64,000 nt of DNA, from contig NZ_CP143258.1 in NCBI RefSeq assembly GCF_036320655.1, positions 2,332,001-2,396,000 of the forward strand. Reading direction: 5' to 3'. The notes under the pieces are model-generated. The model was not told the origin of the DNA and searched no databases. It saw nothing but the letters and a program-made list of their open reading frames with translations. The stretch comes from Porphyromonas pogonae. Lineage in GTDB: Bacteria; Bacteroidota; Bacteroidia; Bacteroidales; Porphyromonadaceae. The number at the start of each line of letters is the position of its first letter. Within the stretch, counting starts at the first letter, position 1. Shown here one piece after another: positions 9,235 to 17,555 of the stretch. Made by a program: the position numbers and the translations under genes.

Positions 9235-9261
9235 GAAAAATAAACAAAAAAATGTTTACAA

Positions 9262-10206
9262 TTACAAAGAATGCTCTCCAAGATAGCGCTCCGCTTCTAT
9301 TGCGGCTTTACATCCGGAACCTGCAGCCGTAATGGCTTGGCGATACAAAGGATCTGCAACATCACCTGCGGCAAATACTCCCGGAACATTGGTACATGGG
9401 GTATTATTTTTTGTAATAATATACCCTACAGGATCAAGCTCCAGATAATCGGCAAAGATATCGGAATTAGGTTTATGACCTATAGCCAGAAAGAACCCAT
9501 CAATAGAAATATCAACATTTTCTTCGTCTGCTTCACCTTTGCGTTTTACCAAATGAGCACCCTCAACTCCGTTTTCACCAAAAAGGCCTAAGGTATTATG
9601 CTCAAAAAGCACTGTAATATTCTCAGCCTTCATTACTCGCTCCTGCATAATTTCGGAAGCTCTCAAGTAATTCTTACGTACTATAAGATAGACATGTTTA
9701 GCAAGGGAAGCCAGATACAAAGCTTCTTCACAAGCAGTATCCCCGCCTCCTACAACAGCCACATTCTTTCCTCTGTAGAAGAATCCGTCACAGGTAGCAC
9801 AAGCTGAAACTCCCATCCCGGCATATTTCTCTTCATCCGGCAAACCTAAATATTTAGCGGTTGCACCTGTAGAAATGATTACCGTATCGGCTTCAACAAT
9901 ATGCCCATCATCAAAAGTTATCTTATATGGAGCTTGGGATAGATCCGAAGCAACAGCTATACCGTTACGAATATCAGAACCGAAGCGAGCAGCTTGCTTT
10001 CTGAGCTGATCCATCATCTCGGGACCGGTAATACCTTCAGGATATCCGGGAAAGTTTTCTACCTCAGTGGTTGTTGTAAGCTGTCCTCCCGGTTGAAGTC
10101 CTTCGTAAAGAACGGGAGAAAGATTTGCTCTGGATGCATATATAGCTGCAGTGTAACCTGCGGGACCTGAACCTATAATAAGGCAACGTACATGTTCTGT
10201 AGTCAT
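9262..10206 (-). CDS. trxB: Thioredoxin-disulfide reductase
   Basis: A 314-residue FAD enzyme that passes electrons from NADPH to thioredoxin in the cytoplasm. Visible features: N-terminal FAD-binding GSGPAGYTAAIYASRA, the redox-active CATC pair near residue 137, the NADPH-binding VVGGGDTACEEA, and the C-terminal FAD motif FAAGDVADP. Length is normal. It follows serS by 39 bp on the same strand, so the two may share a transcript, and it ends at a strong hairpin terminator. Confidence 0.96.
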   Translation of the reverse strand: MTTEHVRCLIIGSGPAGYTAAIYASRANLSPVLYEGLQPGGQLTTTTEVENFPGYPEGITGPEMMDQLRKQAARFGSDIRNGIAVASDLSQAPYKITFDDGHIVEADTVIISTGATAKYLGLPDEEKYAGMGVSACATCDGFFYRGKNVAVVGGGDTACEEALYLASLAKHVYLIVRKNYLRASEIMQERVMKAENITVLFEHNTLGLFGENGVEGAHLVKRKGEADEENVDISIDGFFLAIGHKPNSDIFADYLELDPVGYIITKNNTPCTNVPGVFAAGDVADPLYRQAITAAGSGCKAAIEAERYLGEHSL

Positions 10207-10245
10207 ATTATTTAATTTAATGTGTAATAAATTCCTTTATTAAAC

Positions 10246-11523
10246 TCAAGGAAGAGTTATAATGTTGAAACCTGTATAGGGCACCAAGGCTTTAGGTATT
10301 TTGATGCCTTCATTTGTTTGATTATTCTCAAGCAATGCTGCCACAATTCGGGGCAAAGCCAATGCACTCCCATTCAGAGTGTGTACAAGTTGCACTCCTT
10401 TCTCAGCATCACGGTAACGACATCTCAGCCTATTGGCTTGGAAGCTCTCAAAATTAGATACAGAGCTGACCTCCAGCCAACGTTCCTGAGCCGCAGAGAA
10501 TACTTCAAAGTCGTAAGTAAGAGCCGAAGTAAAACTAATGTCTCCACCACACAAACGTAAAATGCGCCAGGGCAATTCAAGTTTCTCAACTAATGTTTGC
10601 ACGTAATCAACCATTTCATTGAGTCTTTCATAAGACCTTTCGGGCTTGTCTATACAAACAATCTCTACCTTATCAAACTGATGTAAACGATTGAGTCCCC
10701 GTACATCTTTTCCATAAGAACCGGCCTCACGACGGAAGCAAGCAGAATATGCGGTATTCCTAACAGGCAACTCCGTCTCATTGAGGATTACATCTCGGTA
10801 AATATTCGTTACAGGCACTTCAGCAGTAGGAATCAGATACAGGTTATCAGCCGTAGCATGATACATCTGCCCTTCTTTATCGGGTAATTGTCCGGTACCA
10901 TAGCCTGATGCTTCATTGACTACGTAAGGAGGTTGTACTTCCAGAAAACCTGCTTCACGGGCATTATCCAGAAAGAAGTTTATCAATGCTCGCTGCAAAC
11001 GTGCTCCATAACCTTTATATACAGGAAATCCTGCACCGGATATCTTCACTCCCAGTTCGAAATCAATAAGATCATATTTCTTTGCCAAATCCCAGTGAGG
11101 CATAGCACTCGTGCCTAATGACGGTACCTCTCCCCCGCTTTTTACACATACATTATCTTCGGCACACGAGCCTTCAGGAACCAATTCAGAGGGCATATTG
11201 GGAATCAATAGGAGTTCATCTCTCAACGCCTTCTCTATTTCTTCTTTTTCAGAGTCCAGTGCTTTGCTCTCCGCTTTCAATACGGCTACCCGTACCTTTA
11301 TATCTTCAGCATCATCCTTCTTTCCTTCTCTCATCAGCATCCCTACTTGTTTTGACAGGGAGTTTTGTTCTGCCAAGAGATTATCTAGCTTTTGTTGATT
11401 CTCTTTTCTTTTATCATTGAGAGCTATAACCCTAACGACTGCTTCACGTGCGTCAAAGCGCTTCACAGCAAGTCTTCTGATCATCTCTTCTTTATTATCG
11501 ATTATTTGCTTGAGAGTGAGCAT
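10246..11523 (-). CDS. serS: Seryl-tRNA synthetase
   Basis: A 425-residue class II synthetase charging tRNA-Ser. It has the long N-terminal coiled-coil arm (residues about 25-110, rich in Lys/Glu), motif 2 (CFRREAGSYGKDVRGL) and motif 3 with NGSALALPR. Length and organisation are normal. It lies upstream of trxB on the minus strand. A MITE copy begins 156 bp upstream of its start. Confidence 0.96.
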   Translation of the reverse strand: MLTLKQIIDNKEEMIRRLAVKRFDAREAVVRVIALNDKRKENQQKLDNLLAEQNSLSKQVGMLMREGKKDDAEDIKVRVAVLKAESKALDSEKEEIEKALRDELLLIPNMPSELVPEGSCAEDNVCVKSGGEVPSLGTSAMPHWDLAKKYDLIDFELGVKISGAGFPVYKGYGARLQRALINFFLDNAREAGFLEVQPPYVVNEASGYGTGQLPDKEGQMYHATADNLYLIPTAEVPVTNIYRDVILNETELPVRNTAYSACFRREAGSYGKDVRGLNRLHQFDKVEIVCIDKPERSYERLNEMVDYVQTLVEKLELPWRILRLCGGDISFTSALTYDFEVFSAAQERWLEVSSVSNFESFQANRLRCRYRDAEKGVQLVHTLNGSALALPRIVAALLENNQTNEGIKIPKALVPYTGFNIITLP

Positions 11524-11679
11524 GATTTTAAATCTGTATTAATAGTTTTATTAGGTTGTAAAATTAAAGAAAAACGTTCTGATTGCCCAATTATTAAGGA
11601 GCTGTTTTGTGTTCTATGTCCTTTTTTGATGGATATGGATTATCCGAAAAATAGTTTGAAACGTTTCACTCTATCATTT

Positions 11680-11866
11680 GAGACTGTTGCAAAAGTCAAC
11701 AGTCTCGTGGGTTTTGGAGGCAAAACCGACAAAAGAAACTTTGACCGGGCAGAGAGGGTAAATTACAAGGCGCTAAGAGTGAGCGCACAAGGAGTTTACT
11801 TCCGGTAAATGACCAAGTGCGAATCTCGCAAGCAACGCAGCAATTTGCCTGCTATGCAACAGTCTC
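11680..11866 (+). mobile_element. 187-bp MITE, copy B
   Basis: Full-length copy with ends GAGACTGTTGCA and TGCAACAGTCTC; here the two outer 12-mers are perfect inverted repeats. ATTT flanks both sides. It lies in the 0.5-kb gap between serS and rpmA, which holds nothing else but the rpmA terminator. Confidence 0.85.
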
Positions 11867-11940
11867 ATTTGTGACTTTTATCGAGTGATCATAGGTTTTC
11901 ATCAAATGAAGCACAAAATACAAAACATATCATAACCTAC

Positions 11941-11987
11941 AAAATGGAAAAGGCGCAACTCGCGGCCTAAGCATGCGAATTGCGCCT
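11941..11987 (-). terminator. Terminator of the rplU-rpmA transcript
   Basis: A 13-bp stem with one mismatch (AGGCGCAACTCGC paired with GCGAATTGCGCCT) lies 38 bp past the rpmA stop and is followed by T-rich sequence on the minus strand. Confidence 0.75.
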
Positions 11988-12024
11988 CTCATGTAATTGA
12001 GCTAGCTAAAAAGCAATCGTTCCG

Positions 12025-12282
12025 TTAGGCTTCTGCTTTTACAGAAACATACGAGCGATCGTTCTTTTTGCGGGTGAATACCACTTTACCATCGATAAGT
12101 GCATATAGAGTATGATCTTTACCCATACCTACGTTTTCGCCCGGGTGATGTTGTGTACCACGCTGACGTACGATGATATTTCCGGCTTTTGCAATTTCAC
12201 CACCAAATACTTTAACGCCGAGGCGCTTGCTTTCTGATTCACGTCCGTTCTTAGAACTACCTACACCTTTTTTATGTGCCAT
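12025..12282 (-). CDS. rpmA: 50S ribosomal protein L27
   Basis: An 85-residue basic protein beginning [20 protein letters not shown], the diagnostic L27 N-terminus that reaches the peptidyl transferase centre. It follows rplU by 30 bp, the conserved bacterial L21-L27 gene pair. No N-terminal cleavable extension of the Firmicutes type is present. Confidence 0.97.
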   Translation of the reverse strand: MAHKKGVGSSKNGRESESKRLGVKVFGGEIAKAGNIIVRQRGTQHHPGENVGMGKDHTLYALIDGKVVFTRKKNDRSYVSVKAEA

Positions 12283-12312
12283 GATTCTTTTACTTCGTTT
12301 TAGTGGTTAGGG

Positions 12313-12630
12313 TTATGCTAATATTTCTTTTACAGTTACTTCAGTAAACTGCTGACGGTGACCGTTCAACTTGCGATAACCTTTTCGTCTCTTTTTATGG
12401 AAGATAAGTACTTTTTCTCCCTTTACAAGAGGTGATATTACTTCGCATACTACCTTTGCACCTTCTACTGTAGGGAGCCCCACAGTAACAGTACCATCAT
12501 TGTCTACGAGCAATACTTTGTCAAATTCTACTTTTGCACCTGCTTCTACATCTTTGATGTGGTGCACAAACAAGCGACGGCCTTGCTCAAGCTTGAACTG
12601 CTGTCCTTGAATTTCTGCGATTGCGTACAT
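12313..12630 (-). CDS. rplU: 50S ribosomal protein L21
   Basis: A 105-residue protein starting [18 protein letters not shown], with the C-terminal basic segment [17 protein letters not shown] that contacts 23S rRNA. First gene of the rplU-rpmA operon; promoter at 12727-12758 and a short structured leader in between. An IS4 element inserted only 30 bp upstream of the -33 box without breaking the promoter. Confidence 0.97.
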   Translation of the reverse strand: MYAIAEIQGQQFKLEQGRRLFVHHIKDVEAGAKVEFDKVLLVDNDGTVTVGLPTVEGAKVVCEVISPLVKGEKVLIFHKKRRKGYRKLNGHRQQFTEVTVKEILA

Positions 12631-12658
12631 TATTAATACTAATTATTTCATTAGCCCC

Positions 12659-12711
12659 GTAAGGTGAGCATCTTGGAAATACTCCTCATATACTGCTTAA
12701 CAAGACCTTAC
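12659..12711 (-). promoter_or_regulatory. Leader hairpin upstream of rplU
   Basis: GTAAGGT (12659-12665) pairs with ACCTTAC (12705-12711), with a possible inner TGAG/CTCA pair. It lies within the roughly 90-nt predicted 5' leader of the rplU-rpmA mRNA. Ribosomal protein operons often carry autogenous leaders; assignment to a named leader family is not possible by eye. Confidence 0.35.
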
Positions 12712-12726
12712 ATAGGAAAATCGTTT

Positions 12727-12758
12727 GCAAAAATACTCTTTTATTTCCTTTCCACCAA
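12727..12758 (-). promoter_or_regulatory. Promoter of rplU-rpmA
   Basis: Minus strand TTG (about 12756-12758), about 20 bp, then TATTTTTGC (12727-12735): a good match to the Bacteroidetes promoter pattern. Confidence 0.6.
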
Positions 12759-12823
12759 ATTATCTCAAGATTATTGCAGGTGAATAGCAATGTTGTCCTA
12801 AACGTTTTGTAGATTAAAGAAAA

Positions 12824-12887
12824 AGGAAGTAGAGCTAAGTCACAAAATAGTTACCTTAGCAAAGAGCCCTCAACTCGTCTACTTCCT
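12824..12887 (+). promoter_or_regulatory. Inverted repeat enclosing the transposase start
   Basis: AGGAAGTAGA (12824-12833) is perfectly complementary to TCTACTTCCT (12878-12887), which abuts the ATG; an inner GCTAAG/CTTAGC pair can extend the fold. A read-through transcript would bury the start region. The element's own promoter is probably near the TACCTTAG at 12852-12859, so self-initiated RNA would lack the left arm. Confidence 0.5.
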
Positions 12888-14069
12888 ATGGCAAATATAA
12901 CACTCTTTGCGCAAGCAATCGGCCAACTGCCGAAAGAAAAAATCAAAACAATCATTCGCAACGCCAAGACAGACAAGCACTGTAAGGGCTATGACACGTG
13001 GAGTCAGCTCATGAGCATGATGTTCTGTCAATTCTCTAATTGCGATTCGGTTAGAGATATTTCCAATGGTCTTCATTCTGCCAATGGCAATCTCAATCAC
13101 TTAGGAATAAGTCGTGCCCCCTCCAAGTCTACTGTTGCATACCAAAACGCTCATCGAGATAGTGAGGTATTCAGAGCTATTTATTATGCTGTCTTTCAAT
13201 ATTTAGGACAGCAGGCATCATGGAGAGGCACCAAATTTCGCTTCAAAGCCCCCATCAAGCTACTTGATTCCACTATGGTGACATTGACAATGGCACTTTA
13301 CGATTGGGCACATTACTCTACGACTAAAGGAGCCATAAAGATGCATACGTTACTTGATTATGACAGTCTTCTTCCTGAATTCGTGAACATTACTACCGGG
13401 AAATATTCGGACGATAAGGCATCTTTCGATATCCCCGTAGCCCCTCACTCAGTGGTAGTAGCTGATCGGGGATATTGCAATTTTGAATTGCTGAATTATT
13501 GGGACAGCAAGAAGGTATTTTTCGTCGTCAGACATAAGGATAACCTCCTCTACGAGCGTGTACGGGAGTTGGATTTACCTCAACACACAGCGCAAAACGT
13601 ACTGATAGACGAGATTATCGAGCTCAGGGGCGTTCAGACATCCAAAAAGTACCCGAAGCAAATCAGACGCATTACCGTCTGGAATGACGAACATGAGTTT
13701 ACCATCCAATTGCTCACAAACAACATGAGACTTGCTGCATCTACCATTGCCCAACTCTATAAGCAGCGGTGGCAAATTGAGATTTTCTTCCGAAACCTCA
13801 AGCAATTACTCCGAATAAAAAGTTTTATCGGCACTTCACGAAATGCCGTAGAAATTCAGATATGGACAGCCTTGACAACAATGCTGCTCCTTAGTTGGCT
13901 CAAACAAATAGCCCGCTACAAGTGGGCACTGGCAAATCTCGTAGTCTCTTTAAGACTGAATACATTTACCAAAATCGACCTTGAAAAGTGGCTCAACGAA
14001 CCTTTTACTCCGCCTCCAAATGACCAACTTTCTGAGTCAGCGGGATTCAAACTGATTATTTTTCGTTGA
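12888..14069 (+). CDS. IS4-family transposase
   Basis: A 393-residue DDE transposase. First Asp in LLDSTMVTL, second in VADRGYCN, and the IS4-type Y-x2-R-x3-E-x6-K signature in LYKQRWQIEIFFRNLK. N-terminal DUF4372-like region begins MANITLFAQAIGQLPKEK. Intact and full length, so potentially active. Confidence 0.93.
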   Translation: MANITLFAQAIGQLPKEKIKTIIRNAKTDKHCKGYDTWSQLMSMMFCQFSNCDSVRDISNGLHSANGNLNHLGISRAPSKSTVAYQNAHRDSEVFRAIYYAVFQYLGQQASWRGTKFRFKAPIKLLDSTMVTLTMALYDWAHYSTTKGAIKMHTLLDYDSLLPEFVNITTGKYSDDKASFDIPVAPHSVVVADRGYCNFELLNYWDSKKVFFVVRHKDNLLYERVRELDLPQHTAQNVLIDEIIELRGVQTSKKYPKQIRRITVWNDEHEFTIQLLTNNMRLAASTIAQLYKQRWQIEIFFRNLKQLLRIKSFIGTSRNAVEIQIWTALTTMLLLSWLKQIARYKWALANLVVSLRLNTFTKIDLEKWLNEPFTPPPNDQLSESAGFKLIIFR

Positions 14070-14190
14070 GTTTTATCAATCAAACACTTATCCTATGACC
14101 AAAAATTATTTAGGACAACATTGGGTGAATAGAGAAAGTTAGATTATATGAAACTAATCCTACTCTTATCCCCTTTCGAAATTATTAAAG

Positions 14191-16143
14191 TTACTTCTGC
14201 TTTTTGTCCAGCACTTCGTAAGGCGAGTTTTTACTCAAATATTCAGGAACCAGCTCTTTGATCGCTTTTACTGATTCCATGACTTCTATTCTTTTGGCTG
14301 CGTCAATCATAGCATCGACGCAACGTGTTACTTCTTGCGGGTCACACTCTCTCACTTGAGCAATACGTATCTTAGGATTGGGTGTAGGCATAGTAGTTTC
14401 CTCCTCATTAAGCACTTCTTCATACAGTTTTTCACCCGGTCTCAAGCCACTGTATACAATAGGAATATCCACATCAGGAACAAATCCCGCCAACTTGATC
14501 ATACGTCTGGCCAATGTGTCGATTTTCATTGGTTGCCCCATATCAAAAGCAAAAATCTCACCTCCCTTTCCCATAGTTCCGGCTTCCAAAACAAGGCTAC
14601 AAGCCTCCGGGATAGTCATAAAATAGCGGATGATATCGGGATGTGTTACTGTTACGGGGCCACCCTCTTCAATCTGTTTTCTAAATAAGGGTATTACAGA
14701 GCCATTAGAACCTAAGACATTCCCAAAGCGAGTAGTGATAAATTTAGTAGATTCTTTACCGGACTTCTTTATCTCCGCATCGAGTGTTTGTACCATCATC
14801 TCAGCTACACGCTTGGTTGCACCCATAACATTGGTTGGATTCACGGCCTTGTCTGTAGAAACCATTACAAACTTCTCCACACCGTATTCTATTGCGTACA
14901 AAGCCAGCTGACGTGTTCCTTTTACATTCACACCTATCGATTCGCATGGATTTTCTTCCATGAGAGGCACATGCTTATAGGCAGCTGCGTGGAAAATATA
15001 TTGCGGATGATATTTTTCAAAAATATATTTCAACCTTTTAGAAGCTCTTATATCTCCTATCACAGGATGAAATTTCACATTACTTCCTGAAGACTCCAAT
15101 TCCAATCTAATATTATGCAATGGACTTTCTGCATTATCAAAAAGAATCAATTCTTTGAGATTCATTTTGGATAGCTGACGAGCGATTTCACTACCTATAG
15201 ATCCGGCAGCACCGGTTACCATTACTACCTTACCTTCGAGTTGGTTTTTCACACTTTCCATCGGCAGAGTTATCACGTTTCTGCCCAATAAGTCTTCAAT
15301 GCGTATTTCACGGATACGTTTACGAGCATGGGCAGGATCAGTCATTTTTTCATAATCAGGAGCCACCATCATCTCTATGTTGTTCTTAAGGCAGTATTCC
15401 ACCAATTCATCACTTTCTCTTTTTACCGAAGCAAAATCCGGGAAAATAATCATGTTAGGCTTTCCCTGACTCATCATTGCATCAATGTCTTCCATAGAAT
15501 CAAAGCCTCTTACGGGCACATCATTGATACGCATACCATTACGTTTATGTTCGCCTCTGGCAATAACTCGTGTAGGAGCATAAGGAGCCAAAAAGCCATT
15601 ATTTAAAAAGGTTATGAGTGATATGCTTCGTCCCATGTCTCCATAAACCCAAGCACTTCTCTTGAACGTAATAGGATTGATTACCCGGTGATACACATTT
15701 ACCATCATAGACCTAAAGCTTATAAGCAAAAATGTAGATACCACCCAGTCTATAAGAAGAAACATAAACAAGAACCTGAGAGGGAAATCATAAATTATAT
15801 GAACGGCGGAATACAACAAAACTACCTTGACTAACATTGCCAAGGAAACCCGGTTAAATTCTTTTATTGTAGAATGCCTGATGATACCTTTATGTGTTGA
15901 AAAAGAAAAGATAACCACCACAGAAGCCACCACAGAAGCCAAAATATAAAATAAAAGGTGACTAATCACATTGGCATGAAAAGGACCGTAATAATCAGGA
16001 AATACAGTTAAAAATGTAGCTATAACAGAACCGGCTACATCTAGCAAGAAAATAATCCACCTGTTAAAGTATGGCATATTGCTTTTTTTTCTTAGATATT
16101 CTGCCACAGCAGTCTTCCAATTCGAGGTCTCAGATGCTTTCAT
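14191..16143 (-). CDS. Membrane-anchored UDP-sugar 4,6-dehydratase (CapD/PglF/FlaA1 family)
   Basis: A 650-residue inner membrane protein. Residues about 25-150 hold four hydrophobic segments, then a CoA-binding-like Rossmann region, then the extended SDR domain with VTGAAGSIGSEIARQL for NAD binding. As in FlaA1/PglF enzymes the usual Tyr of the YxxxK motif is replaced (NVMGATKR). The family converts UDP-GlcNAc to a 4-keto-6-deoxy sugar, the first step to bacillosamine- or FucNAc-type residues in surface glycans. With the DegT aminotransferase at 22280 and the sugar transferase at 23453 it could supply an initiating diamino sugar; that link is inference because they are not contiguous. Confidence 0.9.
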   Translation of the reverse strand: MKASETSNWKTAVAEYLRKKSNMPYFNRWIIFLLDVAGSVIATFLTVFPDYYGPFHANVISHLLFYILASVVASVVVIFSFSTHKGIIRHSTIKEFNRVSLAMLVKVVLLYSAVHIIYDFPLRFLFMFLLIDWVVSTFLLISFRSMMVNVYHRVINPITFKRSAWVYGDMGRSISLITFLNNGFLAPYAPTRVIARGEHKRNGMRINDVPVRGFDSMEDIDAMMSQGKPNMIIFPDFASVKRESDELVEYCLKNNIEMMVAPDYEKMTDPAHARKRIREIRIEDLLGRNVITLPMESVKNQLEGKVVMVTGAAGSIGSEIARQLSKMNLKELILFDNAESPLHNIRLELESSGSNVKFHPVIGDIRASKRLKYIFEKYHPQYIFHAAAYKHVPLMEENPCESIGVNVKGTRQLALYAIEYGVEKFVMVSTDKAVNPTNVMGATKRVAEMMVQTLDAEIKKSGKESTKFITTRFGNVLGSNGSVIPLFRKQIEEGGPVTVTHPDIIRYFMTIPEACSLVLEAGTMGKGGEIFAFDMGQPMKIDTLARRMIKLAGFVPDVDIPIVYSGLRPGEKLYEEVLNEEETTMPTPNPKIRIAQVRECDPQEVTRCVDAMIDAAKRIEVMESVKAIKELVPEYLSKNSPYEVLDKKQK

Positions 16144-16497
16144 TTATAATGATAGTTATTAATAATCGTCTCATTCCAAAAAGTGCAGAAAGTTACTATA
16201 AATATTGTAAATAAAAGAATTTTTACATCCTTGAGAGACTTTCATATATACATTTTTATACAAAACGTACTCTATCAATGTAAGTTCTACAAACAACGAA
16301 TTTCATGGGCACAATTCTTGATCATAGCTCATAAAAAAACAACAAACAATCTGTAATGAGATGATGAACGGTACAGCACGCTCTTACAATTTTCAAATAA
16401 ACAGAAAGATCGTGTTGATCACTCCGTTATATGATAAGAAAATGTATTATACTTTATCTTATAAAAGAGATTACATCAATCAGATTCATAGATTGTT
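16144..16497. other. Intergenic region between divergent CapD-like and fimbrillin genes
   Basis: AT-rich sequence with no convincing gene; a short open frame at 16431-16625 on the + strand has no recognisable features and overlaps the fimbrillin promoter. No repeat seen. Confidence 0.6.
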
Positions 16498-16527
16498 TTG
16501 TTTATTCCTCAAAAGGGATTATCTTTG
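16498..16527 (+). promoter_or_regulatory. Promoter of the fimbrillin/IdeS-like operon
   Basis: TTG at 16498-16500, exactly 19 bp, then TATCTTTG at 16520-16527: a textbook Bacteroidetes promoter, 140 bp upstream of the first ATG, giving a leader of about 130 nt. Confidence 0.7.
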
Positions 16528-16667
16528 TTTATAGAGACTTGCCATTCAAACAGATTTCCTGTTATTGCGCCTGTGAGCCCGATAATTTTCGAGCAAAGGC
16601 ACAAGAGATTTTCATGACACAATGAAGATGTAGTTATCTATGAATCAACATTTAAAATCAAATCCAT

Positions 16668-17543
16668 ATGAAGATTAATACACCCGGTATTTCATTACTA
16701 ATTCTGGCAACAGCCGTCTTTTTCTCAATTCAAGCGTGCTCCTCTGAGCACACGCCGGAAAAACCCAAAGTAAATCTTATAACATCTATTTCGGGCTCAT
16801 ACATGAAAGCACCGGTGTTACAAGAATCGGGAGCGGGAAATTTTACTAACGGGGATAAGATCAAGCTATTGGCTGCAACCGAAAAAACAACCGCTGCTCA
16901 TCTTTATACAATTGGCAACACATTATACTGGGACGAACTTGACCTGCCACCCATTACTGAGAGAGTAACTTTTGCTGCGATTTATCCCAATCAAAATCTC
17001 GATAATGAATATAAATGTCAAGTTGATGTTAGAACTGCCAGTGATAAAGATCCTCTCATCGCAGCACCTATCACTGTGCCCCTAAATAATACAGCGCCCC
17101 ACCAGCTCAAGTTTGCTCATGCCATGCACAAACTCGTTATCAATTATAAAACTGATGAAAATTACTCCTCTTTAGATATTAAAGAAATAAAAACAACTCT
17201 CCATAATATAGCTCCCGTAGCAATAATCAATGTACTCAAAGGTGGCACAGAAAAAACTACTGAAGAACGTGCTGATATCACTTTGTCAGGCCAAAATATT
17301 GTATTCATGCTCCCACCCCAAGAGGTAAGCGAAACAAAATTCACCCTTCAAATCCAAGGACGTACTTATACCTATCAGCTCCCTAAAACTCTACCTGACA
17401 ACAAAACAATTTTGAACAAAATAAAAGCCAACAGTATGCTGAAACTGGATCTTACCATCAAAAGAAATGGTGTCCATTTTGATTCTTTTATCATTTCAGG
17501 ATGGGATACACAGGGAGAAATATCTGATTCTATCACTATTTAA
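16668..17543 (+). CDS. Fimbrillin-like (Mfa/FimA-type) lipoprotein
   Basis: A 291-residue lipoprotein; the lipobox FSIQAC places the lipidated Cys at residue 24. The body resembles Mfa-like fimbrillins: a region of the type NFTNGDKIKLLA, then YWDELDLPP and VTFAAIYPNQ (compare the YW...vtFxAyyP pattern), and a second domain ending in GWDTQGEIS. In Porphyromonadaceae such proteins form or cap surface fimbriae after lipoprotein export. Because it directly precedes the protease-bearing gene (12-bp gap), it may serve as its partner or anchor. Which fimbrial role it has cannot be told. Confidence 0.78.
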   Translation: MKINTPGISLLILATAVFFSIQACSSEHTPEKPKVNLITSISGSYMKAPVLQESGAGNFTNGDKIKLLAATEKTTAAHLYTIGNTLYWDELDLPPITERVTFAAIYPNQNLDNEYKCQVDVRTASDKDPLIAAPITVPLNNTAPHQLKFAHAMHKLVINYKTDENYSSLDIKEIKTTLHNIAPVAIINVLKGGTEKTTEERADITLSGQNIVFMLPPQEVSETKFTLQIQGRTYTYQLPKTLPDNKTILNKIKANSMLKLDLTIKRNGVHFDSFIISGWDTQGEISDSITI

Positions 17544-17555
17544 TAACAAAAAGCT

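Larger units (their letters stand above)
12788..14123 (+). mobile_element. IS4-family insertion sequence (intact)
   Basis: 1,336 bp bounded by perfect 15-bp inverted repeats CAATGTTGTCCTAAA (12788-12802) and TTTAGGACAACATTG (14109-14123). Nine-bp target duplication GGTGAATAG at 12779-12787 and 14124-14132, the size expected for IS4-type elements. One full-length transposase gene. A truncated second copy is at 30672-31088. Confidence 0.93.

Noticed and set aside
11392-11808. 138-codon + strand frame between serS and rpmA
   Set aside because: It overlaps serS on the other strand and ends in the MITE-encoded tail; an artefact of the repeat.
16431-16625. 64-codon + strand frame before the fimbrillin operon
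   Set aside because: It overlaps the operon promoter and has no protein features.
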